This document shows positions 32,442-39,521 of a DNA stretch of 47,255 bases, one piece after another. Numbering within the stretch: the first letter of the stretch is position 1; each line of letters starts with the position of its first letter. The stretch lies in the IMG/VR virus record IMGVR_UViG_3300020213_000043, positions 1 through 47,255 of that record; one strand, 5' to 3'. Origin of the DNA: a virus. The notes beneath the pieces were generated by a model that did no database searches, was not told where the DNA came from, and saw nothing but the letters and a program-made list of their open reading frames with translations. Made by a program: the position numbers and the translations under genes.

Positions 32442-32504
32442 CGTTTTGCGGCTTGGCGTTCGGTTTTTTTCTTCAAAAAACTGACGCTAAGCCGCTGTTA
32501 TCGG
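32435..32504 (+). repeat. attC-like hairpin element 1 (long form)
   Basis: CCGCTAAC ... GTTATCGG with inner arms GCGGCTTGGCGT / GACGCTAAGCCGC around a T-rich/A-rich tip; about 70 bases. Arms pair with extra unpaired bases on one side, as integron attC sites do, and the ends carry the AAC/GTT triplets. The related elements are at 32937, 34060, 34471, 34921, 35206 and 35472. Confidence 0.6.
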
Positions 32505-32550
32505 CTGCCCTTCTTTCGGAATTATTATTAACAATTTAAAATAAATAAAA

Positions 32551-32931
32551 ATGTATAGAGAAATAGAATTTAGAGGCCAAAGTATTAACAACAACGAATG
32601 GATTTATGGTTACTATGTAAAAGACCCAAAAGGAGAGCATCGCATTTATTGGAAGCCCTTTGACGATGCAAGTAGTAATACTTATCATTTTGTAAAACCA
32701 GAAAGTATTGGACAATGGACTGGATTAATAGATATAGAAGGCAAGAAGGTTTATGAAAATCAAACAATAAACGCTCCTTCATATAATCCAAGTAGAATGA
32801 AATTAAAATTTATTGAAGGTGGATTTTGTGCAGTTCCTTTAAAAGATGATAATAGTTTTTATCCTATTGATATAAACCATTTCTATCCGTCAATTGGTTG
32901 CCAATTTAAAGTGGAGGATGATGTCGTTTAG
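32551..32931 (+). CDS. YopX-family protein
   Basis: 126 residues. The family signature is clear: YREIEFRGQSINNNEWIYGYY, then FVKPESIGQWTGLIDIEGKKVYENQTI. YopX proteins are common in phages and their role is not known. AT-rich gene, leader TATTAACAATTTAAAATAAA, followed 5 bp later by hairpin element 2: a self-contained small unit. Confidence 0.8.
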   Translation: MYREIEFRGQSINNNEWIYGYYVKDPKGEHRIYWKPFDDASSNTYHFVKPESIGQWTGLIDIEGKKVYENQTINAPSYNPSRMKLKFIEGGFCAVPLKDDNSFYPIDINHFYPSIGCQFKVEDDVV

Positions 32932-32936
32932 GGTTG

Positions 32937-32971
32937 CCGCTAACTTGCGCATACTCACTACATTATAGCGG
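32937..32971 (+). repeat. attC-like hairpin element 2
   Basis: CCGCTAAC then TTGCGCATACTCACTAC then ATTATAGCGG. The outer arms CCGCTA/TAGCGG pair, with two extra bases on the right side. Confidence 0.65.
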
Positions 32972-33000
32972 AATATATTAACCGAAACAAATAAACTATC

Positions 33001-33222
33001 ATGATAATAGAAAAAACATTTTACGCCGTGCAGTGCGACAACTGCAAAGTGATTGCAGATAATGATGACGATATCGCTTTTTGGTCGGACAGGATCGAAA
33101 GCATTACCAATGCGAGCGAATACGACTGGTATATAGACGGCGAAAAACACTACTGCCCAGATTGCCACTGCTTTGACTATGATGACAATTTAGTAGTTGT
33201 GTCTTCACGAGCAAAACCATAA
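33001..33222 (+). CDS. Small zinc-ribbon protein
   Basis: 73 residues: CDNCK near 12 and CPDCHCF near 52, an ordinary zinc-ribbon pair. Acidic between. Start context CTATCATG. Its composition is like the rest of the phage rather than the AT-rich units around it. Confidence 0.6.
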   Translation: MIIEKTFYAVQCDNCKVIADNDDDIAFWSDRIESITNASEYDWYIDGEKHYCPDCHCFDYDDNLVVVSSRAKP

Positions 33223-33227
33223 CCTAT

Positions 33228-33506
33228 ATGGACAAGAACAAGATAATAGCCGACTGGCTAGACTTCGCCAAGGATGTAACATGTGCTGATTTATGCGGCC
33301 AGGACTGGCTCGAGTCTTTACGGGCTAGATCAATTGATTCTATTTCTTCACAGCCAAATACAACAGATGGGGAGATAACCGCAATGCCTGAATATAGGCA
33401 GTGCATTAATTCTGCTCAATCATCAAGAGGTGATAGGGCAACAGGTTTCTTGTGGGGTTTTAAAGCCTGCGAAAACCTAATGAACAATGGTAAACTAAAA
33501 CAATAA
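33228..33506 (+). CDS. Unknown small protein
   Basis: 92 residues, no family recognised. Its final A is shared with the next start codon (33506), so the two are coupled. Confidence 0.5.
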   Translation: MDKNKIIADWLDFAKDVTCADLCGQDWLESLRARSIDSISSQPNTTDGEITAMPEYRQCINSAQSSRGDRATGFLWGFKACENLMNNGKLKQ

Positions 33507-33736
33507 TGAACAAGACCGAAGAATTAATTACGCTTTTGGAAGGCTATAACAAATGGAGGAAAGGACATGAATCTGCTACCATGCCTCTCCCTACACAGCT
33601 TTCAATAGCGATTGATGATGCAATAGCCCTTATCAAATCGCAGGAGGCCGAAATAGAACGGCTCGAATCGGAGGTGTCCGATCTGAAGCATAAGGTCAGC
33701 CTCGGAAAACACGGGTTCAAGATGGGGGATATATGA
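33506..33736 (+). CDS. Small coiled-coil protein
   Basis: 76 residues. A long charged helix IALIKSQEAEIERLESEVSDLKHKVSLGK at the end suggests a coiled coil. Coupled to both neighbours. Confidence 0.5.
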   Translation: MNKTEELITLLEGYNKWRKGHESATMPLPTQLSIAIDDAIALIKSQEAEIERLESEVSDLKHKVSLGKHGFKMGDI

Positions 33737-34065
33737 AGGCGAATAAACCTTTAACGGACAAAGACAACCCAGCCGATTTGGTAGGTGCTGTTATGGGCAG
33801 TAGATTACTAGGTAAAACCAATGCTATGATTTTATTAATGATACCCGCACTTAATTCAGGCAGCAAAGTTGGTGTTGCAGGCTGTAAAGACCCTAAAGAT
33901 ATAATTGAACGATTAAAGGCGCACGGAATTGAAGCTAAGAGTGAACCAATGATTGCAACACAACCATTAAAAACAGTTCACAAATTGAATAGCATTGAGG
34001 GAGAAATAATAGGTTTTAAAGGTGGCAATAAAGTTCAGACAGGTTTTCTGTTCTATTGCCACTAA
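33733..34065 (+). CDS. Unknown protein with possible nucleotide-binding segment
   Basis: 110 residues. GAVMGSRLLGKTNAMILLMIPAL resembles a degraded P-loop, then KVGVAGCKDPKDIIERLKAHGIE. The chain is too short for a full ATPase. It starts in an ATGA overlap, and its TAA stop lies in the left arm of hairpin element 3. Confidence 0.4.
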   Translation: MKANKPLTDKDNPADLVGAVMGSRLLGKTNAMILLMIPALNSGSKVGVAGCKDPKDIIERLKAHGIEAKSEPMIATQPLKTVHKLNSIEGEIIGFKGGNKVQTGFLFYCH

Positions 34066-34090
34066 CGGGTGACTACTCGCTACGTTATTA
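34060..34090 (+). repeat. attC-like hairpin element 3
   Basis: CACTAAC then GGGTGACTACTCGCTAC then GTTATTA. Core ACTCGCTACGTTAT is shared with element 5. Confidence 0.6.
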
Positions 34091-34118
34091 ATATTAACAA
34101 TTTAAAATAAATATAAAA

Positions 34119-34454
34119 ATGGACACAAAAAAGTATGACGGAATGGGAATATTCCAAGAAGCAAAACAAAGAGAAATTGACGGTATGGGATACTGGGCAA
34201 GACGATTTAAAATCGTTTGGCAAAGCAAAAAATGTAGTTGGCAATATATAATGTTAGATTGGGGTATTCGCTGGTCTGACCAATGGCAAATATTTCCCAT
34301 TGCAAACGTAAGCGATAATAGCCACAGGGCAATAATGTTCGGATTTTGGAAACTACACTTAACAATTTCTTATGCAAGGTCAGGAAGTTTTAACCAAGAT
34401 AGAAAATTATTCCTTCGTCAAAAGCTGTGGAAGTTCTATCAGTTGGTATCTTAG
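34119..34454 (+). CDS. Unknown AT-rich gene product
   Basis: 111 residues, Trp-rich (WARRFKIVWQSKKCSWQYIMLDWGIRWSDQW), no family recognised. The leader TATTAACAATTTAAAATAAA is the same as that of the YopX gene at 32551. AT-rich composition. A right half of a hairpin element follows at 34471. Confidence 0.5.
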   Translation: MDTKKYDGMGIFQEAKQREIDGMGYWARRFKIVWQSKKCSWQYIMLDWGIRWSDQWQIFPIANVSDNSHRAIMFGFWKLHLTISYARSGSFNQDRKLFLRQKLWKFYQLVS

Positions 34455-34470
34455 AGGTGCATATAAGGGC

Positions 34471-34497
34471 ATTCAGATACTCACTACATTATACACC
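34471..34497 (+). repeat. attC-like element 4 (right half only)
   Basis: ATTCAGATACTCACTAC then ATTATAC. It shares ATACTCACTACATTATA with element 2, but no clear left arm is seen. Confidence 0.5.
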
Positions 34498-34502
34498 CTC
34501 TC

Positions 34503-34679
34503 ATGAACGACACGAATAAGACCTGTACGAAATGCGCCGTAACAAAACCGCTTGATCAGTTCGGAAAGCATGATCCATCTTACGGCGATGGGCGCAAAAC
34601 GATGTGTAGGGAGTGCGCCAATAAGATCAGGAAAGCAAAGAGGGGATCCTCCCATGTTGAATATATGGGGTACTTTTGA
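34503..34679 (+). CDS. Small two-CxxC zinc-binding protein
   Basis: 58 residues: CTKCAVTKPLDQFGKHDPSYGDGRKTMCREC then a basic tail NKIRKAKRG. The CxxC-KPL-x-F-DG-CxEC pattern is a common small phage zinc-finger family. It begins MNDT, and its first 13 bases match those of the gene at 35520. Confidence 0.7.
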   Translation: MNDTNKTCTKCAVTKPLDQFGKHDPSYGDGRKTMCRECANKIRKAKRGSSHVEYMGYF

Positions 34680-34686
34680 TTGGGAA

Positions 34687-34759
34687 TTTATACCCGATAA
34701 GGTAGTATAAGTAATTCATTAATCATATTTATACCCGATAAGGCACGATAAGTAATTCA
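34687..34759. repeat. 32-bp direct repeat, two copies
   Basis: TTTATACCCGATAAGG followed by a variable 3-4 bases and ATAAGTAATTCA, at 34687-34718 and 34728-34759 (period 41). Noncoding. Confidence 0.85.
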
Positions 34760-34789
34760 CAGATAATAAAAAAGCAATACCATGGCAAA

Positions 34790-34895
34790 GTATATAAGTA
34801 GTAGCCTTGTGGCTGAATATCTAAGTAGGGGACAGGACTACGGGAGCCTTACCTAATGCAAGTATAGAATCTTGTTTTGGCTATTACTTATATAC
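34790..34895. ncRNA. Putative structured RNA with a 17-bp closing stem
   Basis: GTATATAAGTAGTAGCC (34790-34806) pairs with GGCTATTACTTATATAC (34879-34895) with one G-U. The 72-base loop contains smaller complementary strings. It lies in the 34680-34996 gap, which has no convincing gene. No reverse transcriptase is present, so a retron is not indicated. Confidence 0.4.
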
Positions 34896-34920
34896 ATGTT
34901 AGCAAATCGTTTTAATGTTT

Positions 34921-34951
34921 GCTAACTTGCGGCTACTCGCTACGTTATAGC
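34921..34951 (+). repeat. attC-like hairpin element 5
   Basis: GCTAAC then TTGCGGCTACTCGCTAC then GTTATAGC. Outer arms GCTA-AC / GT-TA-TAGC pair with a two-base bulge on the right side. No gene stop lies just upstream. Confidence 0.7.
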
Positions 34952-34996
34952 ACGAACCAAATAAATAACCTGCCTCCGGGCGCAAATAAATTTAAA

Positions 34997-35200
34997 ATGA
35001 ACTTAATAGAAGGATTACACGAAGAAATGGACAGAGTAAGAGAAATCATTAAAACATATGATGAATTACCAAATAACGCAGGGGCTTGGGCTTCTGCGAA
35101 TATGAAACATAGCATAAAGAATGCTGAAAGCTTATTGGCAATAGGTGATACAATAGGAATGATTAAAGCATACAACGATTTAAAGAAGTACGAGCATTAA
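34997..35200 (+). CDS. Small helical protein between hairpin elements
   Basis: 67 residues from ATG 34997 (A-rich leader AAATAAATTTAAAATG); a longer frame from 34919 would run through hairpin element 5. Helical and acidic (LIEGLHEEMDRVREIIKTYDELP). AT-rich. Lies between elements 5 and 6 as one unit. Confidence 0.5.
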   Translation: MNLIEGLHEEMDRVREIIKTYDELPNNAGAWASANMKHSIKNAESLLAIGDTIGMIKAYNDLKKYEH

Positions 35201-35205
35201 ATTCC

Positions 35206-35239
35206 CTATAACGGTTTGCGGCTTGGTGTCTGTTATAAG
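35206..35239 (+). repeat. attC-like hairpin element 6
   Basis: CTATAAC then GGTTTGCGGCTTGGTGTCT then GTTATAAG. The core TTTGCGGCTTGG matches the left arm of element 1. Confidence 0.6.
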
Positions 35240-35265
35240 CCTATTAACAACTAAATTAAGTTGAT

Positions 35266-35478
35266 ATGACAAAAAATGAATTAATCGCAAAGCAACAATT
35301 TGAGATTGAGGACTACAAATCCCAATTAATCAAGAACACGGAAATTGCAAGAGCAATTAAGGGTAAGTTTTATAATATAGGACAACCGCTTAATGATAAT
35401 GTTCTTCAAATGAATAAAGGCCAAATGAGATGGTGTTTTCAAGTTGTCGAATTAGTCGAGCAACTATATGGCTTATAA
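35266..35478 (+). CDS. Small protein between hairpin elements
   Basis: 70 residues, helical start (NELIAKQQFEIEDYKSQLIKNTEIARAIKGKF) and MRWCFQVVELVEQLYGL at the end. The TAA stop lies in the left arm of element 7. AT-rich. Confidence 0.5.
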   Translation: MTKNELIAKQQFEIEDYKSQLIKNTEIARAIKGKFYNIGQPLNDNVLQMNKGQMRWCFQVVELVEQLYGL

Positions 35479-35505
35479 CTTGCGGCTACTCGCTGCGTTG
35501 TAGCG
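35472..35505 (+). repeat. attC-like hairpin element 7
   Basis: CTTATAAC then TTGCGGCTACTCGCTGC then GTTGTAGCG. The core TTGCGGCTACTCGCT is identical to element 5. Confidence 0.65.
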
Positions 35506-35519
35506 CAATACATTAAATT

Positions 35520-35711
35520 ATGAACGACACGACCCTAACATATGCTATCCGCAACCTATACGGGATCAATCCGACCCAAGACGATATTGCCGAAATAAAA
35601 CAGGCCATCGCAACCGATAACGAAAATGACCGGCTATTCTGCAAACAGGTCATGAAGAAGAACCTGGCCGATAGAGGACTGAACGCGCAGGGGAGTATCT
35701 TTACAGATTAA
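35520..35711 (+). CDS. Small unknown protein
   Basis: 63 residues (MNDTTLTYAIRNLYGINPTQDDIAEIKQAIATDN), helical, no family recognised. It resembles phage rather than cassette genes in base composition. Confidence 0.5.
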   Translation: MNDTTLTYAIRNLYGINPTQDDIAEIKQAIATDNENDRLFCKQVMKKNLADRGLNAQGSIFTD

Positions 35712-35732
35712 CTCAATCCAAAACAAATAAAA

Positions 35733-35876
35733 ATGGAAAATTCAAAACAGCAGGTAAGAACTTTTAAATACATATCATTATTATGGCTATTGATAGCATT
35801 ATTTACTATTGGATTTCTAAGTGGGTTATGTTTTGGAGTTTTGCTTTTTTTATATACAGATACCCACACGCCTTAG
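35733..35876 (+). CDS. 47-residue membrane protein
   Basis: MENSKQQVRTFKYISLLWLL then a hydrophobic stretch with a GFLSG turn up to GVLLFLYTDTHTP: one long or two short membrane helices. Leader CAAAACAAATAAAAATGG is a normal start context here. The stop is 1 bp before the late palindrome at 35878. Confidence 0.55.
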   Translation: MENSKQQVRTFKYISLLWLLIALFTIGFLSGLCFGVLLFLYTDTHTP

Positions 35877-35877
35877 C

Positions 35878-35923
35878 GGTTACACTATGTAACCCCTCTA
35901 TTTTGTCCCCTCCCCTAATTTTG
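35878..35923 (+). promoter_or_regulatory. Late promoter copy 3: palindrome plus -7 box
   Basis: GGTTACACTATGTAACC at 35878-35894, 21 bp, then TAATTTTG at 35916-35923, a perfect TAnnTTTG. The tape-measure ATG is 6 bases further on (35929), which predicts a leaderless or near-leaderless mRNA. Confidence 0.8.
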
Positions 35924-35928
35924 GGGAT

Positions 35929-38412
35929 ATGGCAGACATAAGAGAAAAGATAACCTTCGATGATAGCGCCGTCATTAAGGGTCTTCAGAACCAGTACGAC
36001 TTAATCACCTCCGTTGATAAGGCTCTACGCAGCACAGAAGTGTCTTACAAGGAGGCTTTTGATATTGCCAGCAAGCAGCTGGAAAAATCAAACAAAGCCA
36101 CAACTGATGCTACCGGAAAGATAACCAGCCATATAATTGAAACAAATAAAGCCAAACATGCAACTGGTGGATGGGGCGATGCGTTACATGGAGTTGCTGA
36201 CGAAATCAATATAATGGGCACAAACCTAGGAGGGGTTGTATCTAATTTGAAATCAAAGGCGGCTGCTTTAAAAAATGTAACCAGCGCAATAGGTGGGACA
36301 GTAAGAGGGATGGGCGTGCTAAAGATCGCCATTGCAGCAACAGGGATAGGGTTGCTGGTTGTTGCCCTTGCCGCCGTTGTTTCCTTCATGGGAAAATCCG
36401 CAACGGCTGCTGACAAATTCGGAGCTACAATGAAGGGGGTAAGTGCAGGAGCCTCATTTCTTGGGACCAGACTTGCCAACGCCACGGACGCGTTGCTTAA
36501 ATTTATATCTCTCGACTTTAAGGGGGCCGCTGAGTCTTGGGCGGCAGCTACTAATAACTTTGCAGATGCGCTCAAGGAAACAGGCAGATGGACTAGGCAA
36601 CTGGCATTAGAGCGGATGGAGCTAGACAGGCTGGCCAGTGAGGAGACGGTGACCAATGCAAAGATAAAGGGGCAGGTAGCCGGGCTGCTTTTACAGGCTG
36701 CAGACAGAAATACAGCACTATCCACCAGAATAGGCCTACTTGAGCAGGTTAAGACGCTGGAGGTTGATTCAGCCGAAAGGGATTTCAGACTGAATCAAAA
36801 ATTATTTCTTAACGAAAATCTAAGACTAGCCCTGATCGAGAAAGAGAGAGAGCTAACCTCCGAAGAGATAAGAAATTTAAACGCGCTTAAGGTTGCGGCA
36901 ATAAATGCTGGCAATGCAAGGCAGGAGGTAGCCATCACGACCACCTCTAGAATTTCAGGACTAATTAAGCAGGAGAATGCGCTAAGCAGTGCAGCACACC
37001 AAGCAGAGCTTGCCAGGATTAAGGCGTTAAACGAAGCCCTGCAATCGCAGATAGAGAAGATAACAGAGGCTGCCGACAAAATAGCCAATGAGGCACTGGA
37101 TCCTGAGAGTAGGCTAAGGGCAGAGGCCAACCTTGCAACGCTGATTATAGAAGAGCAATTCAGAATCCTTGACCAAAGAGCAAAGGCAGCCGGTAAAGAG
37201 GTAGACCTGTCACAGGACAGGGCATACCTTTTGCTTGCCATTGAAAAACATCTGGCTCGTGATATCGAAAATGTAAGGGGTGAAAGCATTGCAAAGCTTG
37301 GAGAATCGGTCATCAAACCGCTGCAGGTCACAGAAAGGAAGGCTGTTGACATAGTTGGCAATGTACAGGATGCACTAATCAGGATGGGCGATAGCCCGGA
37401 GGTTAAGGGGTCGATGCTCACGCTGAACGAGAATCTTCAAAAAGCCTTTGGGCTAAACGAGGACGAGCTTGCATCTATAGGCAACAGCATATCATCCATA
37501 TATGCATCAATGCAGCAGGGCACAGCGGATGCGATTGAAAAGAATAATGAACTTCTCGATTCTCTTCAGCAAACAAGGGAGCAGGCCGATGATGATCTAG
37601 AAAAAGAAATCGAACGCCGGGAGGCTGGGCTTGCAAATAATGTAGTGGGGAAGAAAAAGGAGATTGAGGAGATCAAAAAACAGGAGGCCATAGCACAAAA
37701 AGAAGCGGAGAAGTTAAGGAAAAAAGCAATTGCACAGCAGCTTATAGCAGATGCCGTTGCTCAGGCATCTAACTTGGCAACCATGATATCTAATGTGGTT
37801 GCATCTCCGGGTGTCTCACTCCTTGGTCCTGCTGGTATACCTATTGCCATTGCCACCATTGCCGCCTTTATTGGTATCTTGGCAAAGGTCAAAACATCCC
37901 AAAAGAAACTATCAGGCGGTGGATCACTTGACCAGGATGGCGTTACCGGCTTTGTAAATCTTGGAGGGCGCACCGATAAATCAGGGGGCAGAGGTCACCG
38001 GGTTGAGGATAGTAACGTAGTTCTGGGAGGTCGTGAGTTCATCGTTGGCGAAGGACCAGCCAATGAGCATAGGGAACTACTTGAGAGTATCAACTCCGGG
38101 CGGTTCACTGGAAAGGAAGGACTAAAAGAAGGAGGCCAGAGAGGGCTTCACTTCGCACTTGGCTACAACGGAGAGCATGACCATGATAGTGCCATCATAA
38201 TGGCAGCGAGTGCCAGGAACAAGGAGCGAATGATAGTTGAGGGGATTGACAGAGCATTTGAGAAGCACGCTAACCGGATGATAGCGGCCATTGAAGAGAA
38301 GCCGGACACCACAGCCTACGAGCCCGGGATGATATTAAGGGAGCGGACAAAATCGGGGGTAAAAATTACGGAGACGGTGAAGGATTGGAGATGGAAGCCG
38401 GAGAGGAACTAA
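35929..38412 (+). CDS. Tail tape measure protein
   Basis: 827 residues. Long helical, Ala/Glu/Lys-rich coiled coil with hydrophobic segments near 129-154 (GVLKIAIAATGIGLLVVALAAVVSFMG) and about 610-655, the classical tape-measure layout. If about 1.5 angstrom per residue applies, the tail would be near 120 nm long. A His- and Gly-rich C-terminal part (GGRGHRVEDSNVVLGGREFIVGEGPANEHRELLESI) follows. The stop is 1 bp from the stop of the opposing frameshifted chaperone gene (38414). Its own late promoter is at 35878. Confidence 0.85.
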   Translation: MADIREKITFDDSAVIKGLQNQYDLITSVDKALRSTEVSYKEAFDIASKQLEKSNKATTDATGKITSHIIETNKAKHATGGWGDALHGVADEINIMGTNLGGVVSNLKSKAAALKNVTSAIGGTVRGMGVLKIAIAATGIGLLVVALAAVVSFMGKSATAADKFGATMKGVSAGASFLGTRLANATDALLKFISLDFKGAAESWAAATNNFADALKETGRWTRQLALERMELDRLASEETVTNAKIKGQVAGLLLQAADRNTALSTRIGLLEQVKTLEVDSAERDFRLNQKLFLNENLRLALIEKERELTSEEIRNLNALKVAAINAGNARQEVAITTTSRISGLIKQENALSSAAHQAELARIKALNEALQSQIEKITEAADKIANEALDPESRLRAEANLATLIIEEQFRILDQRAKAAGKEVDLSQDRAYLLLAIEKHLARDIENVRGESIAKLGESVIKPLQVTERKAVDIVGNVQDALIRMGDSPEVKGSMLTLNENLQKAFGLNEDELASIGNSISSIYASMQQGTADAIEKNNELLDSLQQTREQADDDLEKEIERREAGLANNVVGKKKEIEEIKKQEAIAQKEAEKLRKKAIAQQLIADAVAQASNLATMISNVVASPGVSLLGPAGIPIAIATIAAFIGILAKVKTSQKKLSGGGSLDQDGVTGFVNLGGRTDKSGGRGHRVEDSNVVLGGREFIVGEGPANEHRELLESINSGRFTGKEGLKEGGQRGLHFALGYNGEHDHDSAIIMAASARNKERMIVEGIDRAFEKHANRMIAAIEEKPDTTAYEPGMILRERTKSGVKITETVKDWRWKPERN

Positions 38413-38413
38413 C

Positions 38414-39225
38414 TTATCCCCTATCCCTCATTGATTGTTTTTTCCTTTCACCCTCTATACTCCTTGCCTCGAACGTGAGCTTTGTAAACCTTACTATATC
38501 CATACCCCACAGCTCAGTCATGCTATACTTGCCGACCATCTCACAGACATACAGCACTGTTTTGTGCCACTGTGAATCAATGAACGCAGCATAGTTGATT
38601 TCAGGAATGCGCTCCACAGGACGGCCATTCTTTGCTACCTGCAATCCTTGTTGATATTTGTTCCTGAAATTGGTATCTAGGAAATACTCTAGGTCTGTTC
38701 TGTACTCTGGAGCCTTATATCTGTCCCTGCTTCTTGATTTGGCAGTGACTGTATCTTTAGGAATGCTGATGAGAAGCCGTCTATTAAATTCACTTGAAGC
38801 TGAAAAAAACCACTGACATCATACCCCTCCTGATGTAATGTTGATACCTTCTCATCGTGCATTGCCTGGTCGAATTTAGATATGTCCTCACCTGCCTCAT
38901 TTAAAAACAAAGCACAAAAAGAAATAACATCCGGGATCTCAGCATCATCGAACCTTTTGATTGCATTAAGTTGATTGATAGATAGCTCCCTGGCTTGCTG
39001 AATGGCACCTATCATGTCATTGCCGGATGATGCAGCCATGTATATCTTACTCAGTGTATCATACATGCCCCTGAATGTGGTATTGAAGGTGAGCTTTGGC
39101 AGCTGCTTTAAATACTCAACATATCTGGTCGTTGATAAGGAGTAAGTCACATGGAACCGCTTACCGTTTGCAGCAATTACACCTGATGGGATATCTATTT
39201 CTTTTTGCTTGGGAGCTTCACTCAT
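38414..39225 (-). CDS. Tail assembly chaperone, frameshifted long form (GT-like)
   Basis: The short form (39225-38689) reads to a T7 run at 38809-38803, in frame GGT TTT TTT CAG. A -1 slip on T TTT TTT at residue 141 continues without a stop for 129 codons to TAA at 38416-38414, giving about 270 residues. In the -1 frame a TGA lies only four codons before the run, so the second frame opens exactly there. This matches lambda gpG/gpGT-type chaperones, whose long form loads the tape measure. The extension has no good start of its own (only TTG 38644). Confidence 0.8.
38689..39225 (-). CDS. Tail assembly chaperone, short form (G-like)
   Basis: 178 residues; helical middle (TTFRGMYDTLSKIYMAASSGNDMIGAIQQARELSINQLNAIKRF). 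It is placed between tail genes and the tape measure, as G genes are. ATGA overlap with the upstream gene. The slippery run lies at codons 139-141. Confidence 0.7.
   Translation of the reverse strand: MSEAPKQKEIDIPSGVIAANGKRFHVTYSLSTTRYVEYLKQLPKLTFNTTFRGMYDTLSKIYMAASSGNDMIGAIQQARELSINQLNAIKRFDDAEIPDVISFCALFLNEAGEDISKFDQAMHDEKVSTLHQEGYDVSGFFQLQVNLIDGFSSAFLKIQSLPNQEAGTDIRLQSTEQT
38803..38809 (-). other. -1 frameshift slippery site (T7)
   Basis: T TTT TTT within GGT TTT TTT CAG of the chaperone gene. I did not establish a downstream pseudoknot; a stimulatory structure may not be needed. Confidence 0.75.
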
Positions 39226-39521
39226 AGGTTAAACATTTTGGATTGGACTGCTGAGAGCCATATGGTACAGGCTACTATTGAAAGATGTGTTATGATTGAG
39301 TAATAAGCTGATGTGTGGATGCAGTATCCTAGATATACCCACAAGGCTAATTGCCCCGAAAGGCAGACATTGCACACCAGTAATTTATGCAGCTTTTTAT
39401 TTTTCACTAAGTCAATAAACTGACCCATGAAATCAAAAAGCATTTCAGGCTGAATAAGTAAAACCCAGACCTGCCCGATAACGGTGCAAACTATTATAAT
39501 AGTTAGGTAGTCTAACAGCAT
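39222..39521 (-). CDS. Small membrane protein
   Basis: 99 residues, three hydrophobic segments (about 3-22, 50-66 and 72-92). LLVCNVCLSGQLALWVYLGY has the CxxC-x(n)-W pattern of DUF1360-like small membrane proteins. A membrane protein within a neck/tail operon is unusual. It overlaps neighbours by 1 and 4 bp. Confidence 0.55.
   Translation of the reverse strand: MLLDYLTIIIVCTVIGQVWVLLIQPEMLFDFMGQFIDLVKNKKLHKLLVCNVCLSGQLALWVYLGYCIHTSAYYSIITHLSIVACTIWLSAVQSKMFNL

Noticed and set aside
34782-34856. 24-codon ORF (MAKYISSSLVAEYL...)
   Set aside because: It lies across one arm and the loop of the 34790-34895 inverted repeat and has no operon context; the RNA structure explains the sequence better.
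34790-34895. Retron-type ncRNA
   Set aside because: The window contains no reverse transcriptase gene.
36045-37421. Minus-strand ORFs of 226 and 208 codons opposite the tape measure
   Set aside because: They are Ser/Ala/Leu-rich shadows of the coiled-coil codons, with no start context or promoter.
38414-38644. Separate 76-residue gene starting with TTG
   Set aside because: Its frame is open far upstream to the T7 slippery run and it has no ATG; it is the end of the frameshifted chaperone.
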